A stretch of 64,000 nt of DNA, taken from contig NZ_AGTS01000047.1 in assembly GCF_000238595.1 (NCBI RefSeq), forward strand, positions 32,027 to 96,026. Reading direction: 5' to 3'. The position numbers were made by a program, and so were the translations under genes. The notes under the pieces were generated by a model. It worked only from the letters and a program-made list of their open reading frames with translations, was not told the DNA's origin and did not search any database. Positions 50,314 to 59,469 of the stretch are shown here, piece after piece. Within the stretch, counting starts at the first letter, position 1; every line of letters starts with the position of its first letter. Source of the stretch: Acidovorax sp. NO-1 (GTDB lineage Bacteria > Pseudomonadota > Gammaproteobacteria > Burkholderiales > Burkholderiaceae_C).

Positions 50314-50799
50314 CTACGAAACGATGTACGCGGCCGCGCCAGCCGACATGATCTGCCCGTCAGGCCCCAGGAATTCCATGCGCGTGGTGGCCACGCGCGA
50401 GCCCAGCCGCAGCACCTGCGCGCGCAGCTCGAAGTGGCTGCCAATGCCGGGTCGCAGGTAGTCGATGCGCAGGTCGATGGTGCCCAGCTTGGCAAAACGG
50501 TGCAGGCGCTGCTCGGGCGCCTCGTCCATGTGCTTGGCCCCAATCGCAGCCATCACCGCCAGCCCGCCCATGGCATCCAGCCCCGCGCTGATCACGCCCC
50601 CGTGGATGCGGTTGTACGCATAGTGGCCCACCAGCTCGGGCTTCATGTCGATACGACCCACCACGCCATCGGGCGCCAGTGCGGTGATCTTCAGGCCCAG
50701 CACCTGGTTGAACACGATCTTTTCTTCAAAGATGGATTTGAGCCCGGCAATGAACTCGGGCTCAAAGTCTTGCGGCGCGACAGGGACAGTTTTGCTCAT
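50314..50799 (-). CDS. PaaI/YiiD-type hotdog thioesterase
   Basis: A 161-residue hotdog-fold protein. The ATG at 50799 (MSKTVPVAPQDFEPEFIAGL) is preferred; the open frame upstream is not conserved. The HGG motif appears in NRIHGGVISAGLDAMGG. RIDYLRPG and ATTRMEFLGPDGQIMSAGAA complete the domain. Probable acyl-CoA or aryl-CoA thioesterase; substrate unknown. Confidence 0.85.
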   Translation of the reverse strand: MSKTVPVAPQDFEPEFIAGLKSIFEEKIVFNQVLGLKITALAPDGVVGRIDMKPELVGHYAYNRIHGGVISAGLDAMGGLAVMAAIGAKHMDEAPEQRLHRFAKLGTIDLRIDYLRPGIGSHFELRAQVLRLGSRVATTRMEFLGPDGQIMSAGAAAYIVS

Positions 50800-50883
50800 G
50801 GAAACTCGCGGGTAGGTGCCGGGTGGCGGACACGGGTGGGCGGCTCTGATGGAAGGCAGGCGCCAGTCCATCAATTTGCTCAT

Positions 50884-50935
50884 TATTTTATAGCTACTCG
50901 CGCTTTACAGATAAGCGCTGATGGCGATTTTCGCT
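50884..50935 (+). repeat. Family A short repeat upstream of the thioesterase gene
   Basis: TTTTATAGCTACTCGCGCTTT, ACAG, ATAAGCGCTGATGGCG. The arms CGCGCTT/AAGCGC(T) are kept. Confidence 0.82.
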
Positions 50936-50936
50936 A

Positions 50937-51228
50937 TATTCCCACACCGCGCGCGCCGTGCCGGGCCGGGGCAGGACAACGAGCCCAAGCATTGTCGGCC
51001 ACCACCGCTGCGCACGAACGGCCCATGCATGTCGCATGAGCGACATGCCCTGCGCCCCTCCTTCCGGGGGGATAGGCGGGCGCCGCGCGCCACGGCACCA
51101 TCGCATCCGACGCAACCCTTATTGCGCCCCGCTGCGCACTGCGTCAATATGCGCCGCTGTTCATGCCGCAACCCGATCAGGGTTAGCCCCGAGTGCGGTC
51201 TGCGCCGCGCACAGGCACGATGATTTAT
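50937..51228. other. Gene-free GC-rich stretch upstream of the liv operon
   Basis: No convincing coding frame, RNA or terminator is seen. It presumably holds the promoter of the liv operon near its right end, but no clear sigma-70 hexamers stand out. Confidence 0.4.
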
Positions 51229-51246
51229 GCAAAGCAAATGCTTTGC
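51229..51246. promoter_or_regulatory. Palindrome just upstream of livH
   Basis: GCAAAGCA-AA-TGCTTTGC, a perfect 8-base inverted repeat ending 22 bases before the livH start codon and 9 bases before its ribosome binding site. It could be an operator or a leader hairpin controlling translation. Confidence 0.55.
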
Positions 51247-51268
51247 AAAAATATTCTGGAGAGCCAGT

Positions 51269-52144
51269 GTGCAATTTGTGCAACTGTTGATCAGCGGTAT
51301 CTCACAGGGGTGCATCTACGGGCTGATTGCGCTCGGCTTTGTGCTCATCTACAAGGCCACCGAAACCGTGAGCTTCGCCCAGGGCGAACTGATGATGCTC
51401 GGCGCCTTTTGCGGCCTGGCACTCATGACTGTGCTGGGCTTTCCTTTCTGGGTGGCGGTGCTGGCCAGTATCCTGGCCATGGGTGTGTTTGGCGTGGTGC
51501 TGGAGCGCGCCGTGATCCGCCCCATCCTGGGCCAGCCGGCGTTCTCCATCGTCATGCTCACCATCGGCATCGGCTATGTGCTTCGCGGTCTCGTCACCAT
51601 GATCCCCAACATCGGCACCGACACGCACACGCTGCCCGTACCCTACAAGGACCAGTCGCTGCGGCTGGGCGAGTTGGTCGTCAGCGCCGAGCAGCTGGTG
51701 GTGATCGGTGCCACGGGCGTTTTGTGCGTGCTGCTGTTTGCGATGTTCCGCTACAGCAAGCTGGGCATTGCAATGCAGGCCGCATCGCAAAACCAGCTGG
51801 CCGCCTACTACATGGGCATCCCGGTGCAGCGGCTCAACGGCCTGGCCTGGGGGCTGGCGGCGGTGGTGGCGGCAGTGGCGGGCTTGCTGCTGGCACCCAT
51901 CACCTTTGTGCACGCCAACATGGGCTTCATCGGGCTCAAGGCGTTTCCGGCGGCGGTGGTCGGCGGCTTTGGCAGCCTGCCGGGCGCCATCGTGGGCGGT
52001 TTGGTGATTGGCATCGTCGAGTCGCTTTCGGGCTTTTACCTGCCCGACGGCTTCAAGGACACGGCGGCCTACATCGTGGTGCTGATCATGCTGATGGTGA
52101 AACCGAATGGCCTCTTCGGCGAAAAGCTGAGAAAGAAAGTCTGA
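51269..52144 (+). CDS. livH: Branched-chain amino acid-type ABC permease LivH
   Basis: A 291-residue permease of the LivH family with about eight helices. The start is GTG 51269, six bases after the ribosome binding site TGGAGA, giving MQFVQLLISGISQGCIYGLI, the usual N-terminus; longer upstream options are not conserved. Family blocks: FAQGELMMLGAF, AASQNQLAAYYMGIPVQRLN, GAIVGGLVIGIVESLSGFYL. Heads a nine-gene run that includes an acyl-CoA ligase and beta-oxidation enzymes, so the substrate may be an organic acid rather than leucine. Confidence 0.92.
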   Translation: MQFVQLLISGISQGCIYGLIALGFVLIYKATETVSFAQGELMMLGAFCGLALMTVLGFPFWVAVLASILAMGVFGVVLERAVIRPILGQPAFSIVMLTIGIGYVLRGLVTMIPNIGTDTHTLPVPYKDQSLRLGELVVSAEQLVVIGATGVLCVLLFAMFRYSKLGIAMQAASQNQLAAYYMGIPVQRLNGLAWGLAAVVAAVAGLLLAPITFVHANMGFIGLKAFPAAVVGGFGSLPGAIVGGLVIGIVESLSGFYLPDGFKDTAAYIVVLIMLMVKPNGLFGEKLRKKV

Positions 52145-52147
52145 CCC

Positions 52148-53224
52148 ATGCGCTTTCTTTTCAAGACCTCGTACGAACAAGACATCCGGCTGGCCAAACA
52201 CGGCGGGCATGTGTTCTGGTACAGCCTGCTGGGCCTGGCGCTGGTCGCAGCGCCCTGGGTGGCGCCTGAATACTGGCTGGCGCAGCTCACTTTTGTGCTC
52301 ATCTATTCCATCGTCGGCCTGGGGCTGATGCTGCTGGCAGGCTTCACAGGGCTGTTCTCGCTGGGGCATGCGGCCTTTCTGGGTGTGGGGGCGTACACGC
52401 AGGCGGTGCTCACGGGCATGGGCTGGCCGTTCGCACTGTCGCTGGCCTGCGCGGCAGGGCTGTCGGCCGCCGTGGGTGTGGTGGTGGGGCTGCCCGCACT
52501 GCGCGTCAAGGGCATCTACCTGGGCATGGCCACTCTGTCGTTTGGCTTCATCGTCGAAGAGGTGTTTGCGCGCTGGGAGTCGGTGACGGGTGGCAACTCG
52601 GGCAAGCACCTGGTGCCACCGCAGATGTTCGGCTACTCGTTCGAAACCACGGAGTCGTTCTACTTTCTGTGCCTGGTGATTGCCGTGGTCAGCACACTGG
52701 CCATCCTGAACCTGCTGCGTTCGCCCACGGGGCGCGCCTTTGTCGCCATCCGCGATTCAGAAATCTCGGCGCAGAGCATGGGCATTCACCTGGCGCGCTA
52801 CAAGACGCTGTCGTTCTCGCTGTCCGCCGCGCTGGCAGGCGTGGGTGGTGCGTTGTACGCACACAAGCTGCAGTTCATCTCGCCGGACCAGTTCAACATC
52901 CTGCAGTCCATCGACCTGCTGCTCATGATCGTGATCGGCGGCCTGGGCTCGGTGCACGGGGCGTTCCTGGGCGCGATCTTTCTCATTTCAATGCCGCAGC
53001 TCATCTCGCTTGGCAAGGACTGGCTGCCCGCAGCCATCGGCCAGGCGCCGGGGCTTCAGGCGGTGGTGTATGGCGCCGTGCTCATCCTGTTCGTGCTGTT
53101 CGAGCCCATGGGGCTGTATGGCCGCTGGCTCAAGGTGCGCACCTGGCTGCAGATGTTCCCGTTCTACCGCAAGGGCCTGTTCAAGCGGCAGAAGTCCTTT
53201 CAAAAATCCGACAGGTTGAAATGA
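52148..53224 (+). CDS. livM: Branched-chain amino acid-type ABC permease LivM
   Basis: A 358-residue permease, partner of LivH, starting three bases after the livH stop. Markers: AGFTGLFSLGHAAFLGVGAY, ALRVKGIYLGMATLSFGFI, AIRDSEISAQSMGIHLARYK and MIVIGGLGSVHGAFLGAIF. It ends in a basic tail (RKGLFKRQKSFQKSDRLK) on the cytoplasmic side, longer than in E. coli-type LivM. Its stop overlaps the livG start. Confidence 0.93.
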   Translation: MRFLFKTSYEQDIRLAKHGGHVFWYSLLGLALVAAPWVAPEYWLAQLTFVLIYSIVGLGLMLLAGFTGLFSLGHAAFLGVGAYTQAVLTGMGWPFALSLACAAGLSAAVGVVVGLPALRVKGIYLGMATLSFGFIVEEVFARWESVTGGNSGKHLVPPQMFGYSFETTESFYFLCLVIAVVSTLAILNLLRSPTGRAFVAIRDSEISAQSMGIHLARYKTLSFSLSAALAGVGGALYAHKLQFISPDQFNILQSIDLLLMIVIGGLGSVHGAFLGAIFLISMPQLISLGKDWLPAAIGQAPGLQAVVYGAVLILFVLFEPMGLYGRWLKVRTWLQMFPFYRKGLFKRQKSFQKSDRLK

Positions 53225-54069
53225 CAGCAATGACCAACGAAGTCCTGCTTTCAGCCCAGAACCTCAGCGTGCGTTTTGGCGGCGTGCTGGCGGTCAACAA
53301 CGTGAGCTTTGACGTGCGCCGTGGCGAGGTGTTCACCCTCATCGGCCCCAACGGCGCGGGCAAGACGACGGTGTTCAACCTCATCAGCCGCATCTACACG
53401 CCCACCACCGGCACCATCGCCTATGCGGGCCCGGGCGGGGCCCTGCTGCCACTGACCGACCAGCCGCCGCACAAGGTAGCAGGCCTGGGCATTGCGCGCA
53501 CCTTCCAGAACATCGAACTCTTCGAGCACGCGAGTGTGCTGCACAACCTGCTGATCGGCCGCCACACCCGGCAGCACAGCAGCCTGTGGGCCGAGATGTT
53601 CTTCACGCGCAAGGTGCGCGAAGGGGAAATTCAGGCCCGCGAGAAGGCCGAGCAGGTCATCGACTTTCTCGACCTGCAGCACTACCGCGACACCATGGTG
53701 GCCGGCCTGCCCTACGGCGTGCGCAAGGTGGTGGAGCTGGCCCGCGCGCTGTGCACCGAGCCGCAGCTGCTGCTGCTCGACGAGCCCTCGTCGGGCCTGA
53801 ACATGGAGGAGACCGACGACATGGCCTTCTGGATCCAGGACATCCAGCACGAATTGGGCATCACCGTGCTGATGGTGGAGCACGACATGTCGCTGGTCTC
53901 CAAGGTATCTGACCGCGTGCTGGCCATGAACCAGGGCGAGGTGGTGGCGATGGGCACGCCGCGCGAGGTGCAGACGCACCCCGGCGTGGTCGAGGCATAC
54001 CTGGGCACGATTGACGACGTGAGCAACCTGCGCCGCCCGGCGGGGTCCCACCTGGGGGTTCGGGCATGA
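53221..54069 (+). CDS. livG: ABC ATPase LivG
   Basis: A 282-residue ATPase. Walker A GPNGAGKTT, a LivG-specific IARTFQNIELFEHASVLHNL segment, signature-like LPYGVRKVVELARAL, Walker B LLLLDEPSSGLN, and VEHDMSLVSKVSDRVLAMNQ. The ATG at 53221 overlaps the livM stop (ATGA); an ATG at 53230 is an alternative. The C-terminus beyond LGTIDD is longer than usual. Confidence 0.93.
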   Translation: MTAMTNEVLLSAQNLSVRFGGVLAVNNVSFDVRRGEVFTLIGPNGAGKTTVFNLISRIYTPTTGTIAYAGPGGALLPLTDQPPHKVAGLGIARTFQNIELFEHASVLHNLLIGRHTRQHSSLWAEMFFTRKVREGEIQAREKAEQVIDFLDLQHYRDTMVAGLPYGVRKVVELARALCTEPQLLLLDEPSSGLNMEETDDMAFWIQDIQHELGITVLMVEHDMSLVSKVSDRVLAMNQGEVVAMGTPREVQTHPGVVEAYLGTIDDVSNLRRPAGSHLGVRA

Positions 54070-54130
54070 GCGCCGCGCCGGGCCGCCCCAAGCAAGCTCG
54101 CACCGCAGTGCGCAGCACGGAGGTTTCCGA

Positions 54131-54949
54131 ATGAGCGCCGTACTTGCCGCCGTCCAACCACCGGCCGCAGCATCAGTTGACCAACCCCTGCTGCGCCTGC
54201 AGAACGTGGAAAGTGCCTACGGCCCCATCAAGGCCATCCGGGGCGTGAGCCTGCAGGTGCGGCGCGGCGAGATCGCGGCCGTGCTGGGCAGCAACGGCGC
54301 GGGCAAGACGACCATCCTCAAAACCATCAGCGGCATCATCGACCCGCGCAAGGGCTCCATCGAATTCCAGGGCGCCGACATCACCGCCCACGACCCGGCG
54401 GCCATTGTGCGCCGGGGCCTGATGCACGTGCCCGAAGGCCGCGAGGTGTTCCCGCTGCTGTCGGTGCGCGACAACCTGCTGATGGGCGCCTACACACGCG
54501 CCGACAAGGACGGAGTGGCGCGCGACATCGAGACCGTGTTCGGCTATTTCCCCATCCTGAAGGAACGCACCGCACAGGATGCCGGCCTGCTCTCTGGCGG
54601 CCAGCAACAGATGCTGGCCATCTCGCGCGCCCTCATGGCCAACCCCCAGCTCATCCTGCTGGACGAGCCCAGCCTGGGCCTCAGCCCCAAGCTCACCAAG
54701 GAAATCTTCGAGATCGTGGTGCGCATCAACCGCGAGCGCGGCACCACCATCCTGCTGGTGGAGCAGAACGCCAACATGGCGCTCAACGCATCGGACTACG
54801 GCTACGTGCTGGAGAACGGCCGCATCGTGATGGAAGACAGCTGTGACCGCCTGCGCGAGAAGGACGACATCAAGGAGTTCTACCTTGGGATGAAAGATGT
54901 CGGCGTGCGCGGAGAGCGGCGCTGGAAGAAAAAGAAGACCTGGAGATAA
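54131..54949 (+). CDS. livF: ABC ATPase LivF
   Basis: A 272-residue ATPase. LGSNGAGKTT, LMHVPEGREVFPLLSVRDNL, LLSGGQQQMLAISRAL, LILLDEPSLGLSP and LLVEQNANMALN are clear. The end is strongly basic (ERRWKKKKTWR), after the usual LivF end at KEFYLGM. It is followed after seven bases by the acyl-CoA ligase gene, showing the ligase is part of the same transcript. Confidence 0.93.
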   Translation: MSAVLAAVQPPAAASVDQPLLRLQNVESAYGPIKAIRGVSLQVRRGEIAAVLGSNGAGKTTILKTISGIIDPRKGSIEFQGADITAHDPAAIVRRGLMHVPEGREVFPLLSVRDNLLMGAYTRADKDGVARDIETVFGYFPILKERTAQDAGLLSGGQQQMLAISRALMANPQLILLDEPSLGLSPKLTKEIFEIVVRINRERGTTILLVEQNANMALNASDYGYVLENGRIVMEDSCDRLREKDDIKEFYLGMKDVGVRGERRWKKKKTWR

Positions 54950-54955
54950 GCGCAA

Positions 54956-56812
54956 ATGTCTAACCTCTGGGACCTCAATCACATCCAGCCCGCAGGCACC
55001 GACGTGCTCGCGGGCGACACCATCGCCGCCATGTTCTGGAACGCCGTGGCCGAACGTGGCCCGCGCGTGTGGATGCGCCAGAAGGAGCTGGGCATCTGGA
55101 AAAGCTGGACCTGGGACCAGACGGCAGTGGCAGTGCGGGAGATTGCGGGCGGCCTGATGTCGCTGGGTTTTGCGCCCGGCGAATGCGCATCCATCCTCTC
55201 GAACACCAACATCGAATGGGTGCTGGCCGACCTGGCCGTGCTGAGCTGCGGCGGCGTGGCCAACGGTATCTATCCCACCGACGCGGCCGCGCAGGTGCAC
55301 TACCTGAGCGAAGACTCGCGCACCACCGTGCTGTTTGTGGAAGACGACGAGCAGCTCGACAAGGCGCTGGAAGTGCGCAACAACCTGCCCCTGCTGCGCA
55401 AGGCGGTGGTGTTCGACATGGAGGGCTTGCGCAGCCTGAACGACCCCGATGTGCTGAGCCTGGCGAGCCTGCGTGAACTGGGCCGTACATGGAACGCCCA
55501 ACACCCCGACGCGCTGATGCAGCGCGTCAAGGCCTGCCGCCCCGAAGACCTGGCCATTCTGGTCTACACCTCGGGCACCACCGGCAAGCCCAAGGGCGCG
55601 ATGCACACACACGGCGCACTCACCTACACCGTGCGCGGCTACAACACGCTGATCTCGCGCAGCGAGGCGGATGAGACCATGTGTTTTCTGCCGCTCTGCC
55701 ACATTGCCGAACGGATGGGCGGCGAATACTTCTCGCTCTACACCGGCGCGCGCCTGAACTTTGTCGAGAACCCCGACACCGTGCCCGAGAACGTGCGAGA
55801 GATCGCGCCCACAGTGTTCACCGCCGTACCCCGGGTGTGGGAGAAGTTCTATTCGGGCGTAATGATCGCGCTCAAGGAATCCACGCGCATGCAGCAGGCG
55901 GCCTATGCCTGGTCGATTGGCGTGGGCACCCGCATCGCAGATCGGGTGCTGGCCGGACAGCCGGTGGGCGGTTTGCTGAAGGCGCAGTTCATGCTGGCGC
56001 GCTTTCTGGCGCTCAACAATGTGCGCAAACTCATCGGCATCCACCGCGCGCGCTTTCTGGTCACAGGCGCAGCGCCCATTTCGCCCGATCTGGTGAAGTG
56101 GTACCTGGCGCTGGGCGTGCCCATGCTGGAGGTGTGGGGCATGACCGAGACCTGCGGCGCCTCCACCGGCGTGCCCGCCAGCCGCATCAAGCCCGGCTCC
56201 ATCGGCCCCGCGGCCAGCTACAACGAGGTGCGCATCGACCCCGCCACGGGAGAAATCCTGGTGCGTGGTCCCAATGTGTTCAAGGGCTACCTCAACCAGC
56301 CCGAGAAAACCGCCGAAACCATCGACCCCGAAGGTTGGCTGCACACGGGCGATGTGGGCCTGATCGACGCTGATGGCTACCTGCGCATTACCGACCGCAT
56401 GAAGGACATCATCATCACGGCGGGCGGCAAGAACATCACGCCGAGCGAGCTGGAGAACGAACTCAAGTTCAGCCCCTACATCACCGACGCGGTGGTGATT
56501 GGCGACAAGCTGCCCTACCTCACGGTGATCATCATGATCGACCAGGAGAACGTGGAGAAGTACGCACAGGACAACGACGTGCCGTTCTCCAACTACGCCA
56601 GCCTGACCCGCACGCGCGAGGTGCAGGAGCTGATCCAGGCCGAGATCGACCGTGTCAATGCAAAGTTCGCCCGCGTGGAGCAGATCAAGAAGTTCTTCCT
56701 GCTCGACACACAGCTCACTGCCGAGGACGAAGAGCTGACGCCCACCATGAAGCTCAAGCGCAAGCTGGTGCAGCAGAAGTACGCACCGCAGATTGAGGCG
56801 ATGTACCGGTAG
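54956..56812 (+). CDS. Long-chain-type acyl-CoA ligase (AMP-forming) within the liv operon
   Basis: A 618-residue adenylate-forming enzyme of the long-chain acyl-CoA synthetase branch (FadD15/bubblegum-like). The AMP motif is LVYTSGTTGKPKGAMHTHG, followed by ERMGGEYFSLYTGA, the A5 block MLEVWGMTETCGAST, GWLHTGDVG and the hinge ITDRMKDIIITAGGKNITPS. Activates a carboxylic acid to its CoA thioester using ATP. Sitting between livF and livK, it probably traps the acid brought in by this ABC system. Chain length or aromatic preference cannot be read. Confidence 0.92.
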   Translation: MSNLWDLNHIQPAGTDVLAGDTIAAMFWNAVAERGPRVWMRQKELGIWKSWTWDQTAVAVREIAGGLMSLGFAPGECASILSNTNIEWVLADLAVLSCGGVANGIYPTDAAAQVHYLSEDSRTTVLFVEDDEQLDKALEVRNNLPLLRKAVVFDMEGLRSLNDPDVLSLASLRELGRTWNAQHPDALMQRVKACRPEDLAILVYTSGTTGKPKGAMHTHGALTYTVRGYNTLISRSEADETMCFLPLCHIAERMGGEYFSLYTGARLNFVENPDTVPENVREIAPTVFTAVPRVWEKFYSGVMIALKESTRMQQAAYAWSIGVGTRIADRVLAGQPVGGLLKAQFMLARFLALNNVRKLIGIHRARFLVTGAAPISPDLVKWYLALGVPMLEVWGMTETCGASTGVPASRIKPGSIGPAASYNEVRIDPATGEILVRGPNVFKGYLNQPEKTAETIDPEGWLHTGDVGLIDADGYLRITDRMKDIIITAGGKNITPSELENELKFSPYITDAVVIGDKLPYLTVIIMIDQENVEKYAQDNDVPFSNYASLTRTREVQELIQAEIDRVNAKFARVEQIKKFFLLDTQLTAEDEELTPTMKLKRKLVQQKYAPQIEAMYR

Positions 56813-56891
56813 GTGCGCACGTCACGCAACCGCAGGCCACGCCTATCAGGATAGGGAAAGTGCTGGTGCCCCACCCCGGGCATCGTTCTAT

Positions 56892-56905
56892 AACGAGCGA
56901 TCGTT
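56892..56905. promoter_or_regulatory. Palindrome upstream of livK
   Basis: AACGA-GCGA-TCGTT, 31 bases before the livK start. It resembles TetR-type sites controlling acyl-CoA catabolism, and suggests a separate promoter or operator for livK. Confidence 0.4.
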
Positions 56906-56936
56906 TTTGTTTCGATCCAACCGAAGGAGACGTGCC

Positions 56937-58100
56937 ATGAAGTTTCATCACATCGCCGCGCTGGCCCTCGTGGCCATGGCCGGAGGTGCTGCACAGGCGC
57001 AGCCCAGCCAGGGCGTGAGCAAGGACACCATCACGCTGGGTTCCATCCAGGATCTGTCCGGCCCGCTGGCGGGCTTTGGCAAGCAGGTGCGGCTGGGCAT
57101 GATGCTGCGCGTGGACGAGGCCAACGAGCAAGGCGGCGTCAATGGCCGCAAGCTCGACCTGAAGGTGGAAGACTCGGGCTACGACCCCAAGAAAGCCGTG
57201 CTGGCCGCTCAGAAGCTCGTGAACCAGGACAAGATCTTCATGATGGTGGCGCACATCGGCACGGCGCAAAACCTGGCCGCCATGCCGGTGCAGTTCAGCA
57301 AGAACGTGATCAACTTCTTCCCGGTGACGGCCGCGCGGGAAATGTACGAGCCCTTCCACAAGCTCAAGTACTCGTTTGCCGCCACTTACTACGACCAGAT
57401 CCGCCTTGCCGCGCCCAAACTCATCAAGGAAAAAGGCGCCAAGAAGATCTGCACCATCTACCAGGACGATGAATTTGGCCTGGAGGTGATGCGCGGGGGC
57501 GAGGCGGCACTCAAGTCCATGGGCATGGACTTCACCGAGAAGACCTCGTACAAGCGCGGCGCCACCGACTTCTCTTCACAGGTCGCCAAGATGAAGTCGT
57601 CCGAATGCGACTTCGTGATCCTGGGCACCATCATCCGCGAGACCATCGGCACGATTGGCGAGGCGCGCAAGACGGGCTTCAACCCCACCTTCCTGGGCTC
57701 CAGCGCCGCCTACACCGACCTCATCCACAAGCTGGGCGGCAAGCCCATGGACGGGCTGTACGCCACCATGACGGTGCAACACCCCTACCTGGATGAAGCC
57801 AGCCAGCCCATCCGCTTCTGGGCCAACAAGTACAAGACCAAGTTCAACGAAGACCCCACCGTGTTCTCGGTCTACGGCTACAACGCCATCGACGCCTTCA
57901 TCAAGGCGGCCCAGAAGGCAGGCCCCAACCTGAGCACCGACAGCTTCATCAAGGCCATGGACACCATGGTGATTCCGCCCGACATGTTCGGCAGCGCCGA
58001 AGGCACCTTTGGCCCACAAAAGCGCCTGGGCAGCGATCTTTCTCGCCTGTCGCAGATCACCGATGGCAAGTGGAAAGTGGTGTCTGACTACGTGAAATAG
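56937..58100 (+). CDS. livK: ABC transporter periplasmic binding protein LivK-like
   Basis: A 387-residue type I solute-binding protein. Start at 56937 after AAGGAGA; signal MKFHHIAALALVAMAGGAAQA. Family blocks: ITLGSIQDLSGPLAGFGKQV, DEANEQGGVNGRKLDLKVED, MVAHIGTAQNLAAMPVQF, YQDDEFGLEVMRGGEAALKS. The serine/threonine motif that grips amino acid backbones in LivJ/LivK is not obvious (AHIGTAQN replaces the usual GHxxS), in line with a non-amino-acid ligand, though this is tentative. Followed by a terminator. Confidence 0.9.
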   Translation: MKFHHIAALALVAMAGGAAQAQPSQGVSKDTITLGSIQDLSGPLAGFGKQVRLGMMLRVDEANEQGGVNGRKLDLKVEDSGYDPKKAVLAAQKLVNQDKIFMMVAHIGTAQNLAAMPVQFSKNVINFFPVTAAREMYEPFHKLKYSFAATYYDQIRLAAPKLIKEKGAKKICTIYQDDEFGLEVMRGGEAALKSMGMDFTEKTSYKRGATDFSSQVAKMKSSECDFVILGTIIRETIGTIGEARKTGFNPTFLGSSAAYTDLIHKLGGKPMDGLYATMTVQHPYLDEASQPIRFWANKYKTKFNEDPTVFSVYGYNAIDAFIKAAQKAGPNLSTDSFIKAMDTMVIPPDMFGSAEGTFGPQKRLGSDLSRLSQITDGKWKVVSDYVK

Positions 58101-58123
58101 TCGCCCGCATTGTTTCTGCCAGC

Positions 58124-58150
58124 AGGCCGCCTTCGGGCGGCCTTGTCTTT
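58124..58150 (+). terminator. Intrinsic terminator after livK
   Basis: AGGCCGCC-TTCG-GGCGGCCT stem-loop followed by TGTCTTT. Confidence 0.85.
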
Positions 58151-58228
58151 GGTGAGTGCGTTTTTGCCTCGGCAGTGGCAGAATTTAACCAAGCAGTAAC
58201 TTTGCATAAATAGAAAGAGACAAACGCC

Positions 58229-59392
58229 ATGATCGACCGCACCCTCTTCCAGCCCGACCACCAGGCCTTTGCTGACAGCTTTCGCCGATTCATCGACAAA
58301 GAGGTAACGCCCCACCATGCCGCCTGGGAAGACCAGGGCTACGTGGCGCGCGAGGTGTGGAGCCAGGCGGGCGCCAACGGCTTTCTGTGCATGAGCCTGC
58401 CCGAGCAATACGGCGGTGCCGGGGCCGACAAGCTGTATTCGGTGGCGCAGATGGAAGAGCTGGCGCGTGCAGGCACCACCGGCATCGGCTTTGGTCTGCA
58501 CAGCGAGATCGTGGCGCCGTACATCCTGCACTACGGCACTGAAGCCCAGAAACAAAAGTACCTGCCGCAAATGGCCAGCGGCGCCGTGGTGGGCGCCATC
58601 GCCATGAGCGAGCCCGCTGCGGGCAGCGACCTGCAAGGCATCAAGACCACAGCCATCAAAAGTGCGGACGGGTCGCACTATGTGCTGAACGGCAGCAAAA
58701 TCTTCATCACCAACGGCTGGCATGCCGACCTGGTGATTGTGGTCGCCAAGACCGACCCGGCGGCCGGGGCCAAGGGCACCAGCCTGTTGCTGGTGGAGCG
58801 CGGCATGCCTGGGTTTGAAAAAGGCCAGCGCCTCAAGAAGATGGGCATGAAGGCGCAGGACACGTCCGAGCTGTTCTTCAACGACGTGCAGGTGCCGGTG
58901 GACAACCTGCTGGGCGGCCCCGCCATGGAAGGGCGTGGCTTCATCTGCCTGATGGAGCAGTTGCCCTGGGAGCGCCTGCAGATCGCCATCACCGCCGTGG
59001 CCGCCGCCCAGGCCGCCATCGACTGGACGGTGGACTATGTGAAAGACCGCAAGGTCTTCGGCCAGAGCGTGGCCTCATTCCAGAACACCCGCCACACCCT
59101 GGCCGAGCTGCAAACCCAGGTACAGGTGGCCCGCGTGTTCGTGGACAAGTGCTGCGAGCTGATCACGCGCGACCAGCTCGACACCCAGACCGCCAGCATG
59201 GCGAAGTACTGGACGACCGACCTGCAATGCAAGGTGATGGACGAATGCGTGCAGCTGTTTGGCGGCTACGGCTATATGTGGGAATACCCCATCACACGCG
59301 CCTACGCCGACGCACGCGTGCAGCGCATTTACGGCGGCACCAACGAGATCATGAAAGAAGTGATTGCGCGGGCCATGGGCCTGGGCAAGTAG
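58229..59392 (+). CDS. Acyl-CoA dehydrogenase
   Basis: A 387-residue FAD enzyme for the first oxidation of beta-oxidation. Domain blocks: LPEQYGGAGADKLYSVAQME, IAMSEPAAGSDLQGIKT, VLNGSKIFITNGWHADLVIV, DRKVFGQSVASFQNTRHTLA and VQLFGGYGYMWEYPITRAYADARV. The usual catalytic Glu near the C-terminus is replaced (RIYGGTNEIM), and E248 in LPWERLQIA sits at the helix-G position used by long-chain and isovaleryl-CoA dehydrogenases. So the enzyme likely belongs to that LCAD/IVD-like group. Confidence 0.92.
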   Translation: MIDRTLFQPDHQAFADSFRRFIDKEVTPHHAAWEDQGYVAREVWSQAGANGFLCMSLPEQYGGAGADKLYSVAQMEELARAGTTGIGFGLHSEIVAPYILHYGTEAQKQKYLPQMASGAVVGAIAMSEPAAGSDLQGIKTTAIKSADGSHYVLNGSKIFITNGWHADLVIVVAKTDPAAGAKGTSLLLVERGMPGFEKGQRLKKMGMKAQDTSELFFNDVQVPVDNLLGGPAMEGRGFICLMEQLPWERLQIAITAVAAAQAAIDWTVDYVKDRKVFGQSVASFQNTRHTLAELQTQVQVARVFVDKCCELITRDQLDTQTASMAKYWTTDLQCKVMDECVQLFGGYGYMWEYPITRAYADARVQRIYGGTNEIMKEVIARAMGLGK

Positions 59393-59469
59393 CACAACGC
59401 GCAAGACAACGTGAACAAGCCCTGCACTAACCTTGGCGCCCTCGACCTCGCGTTCGGCCATCCCCTACC

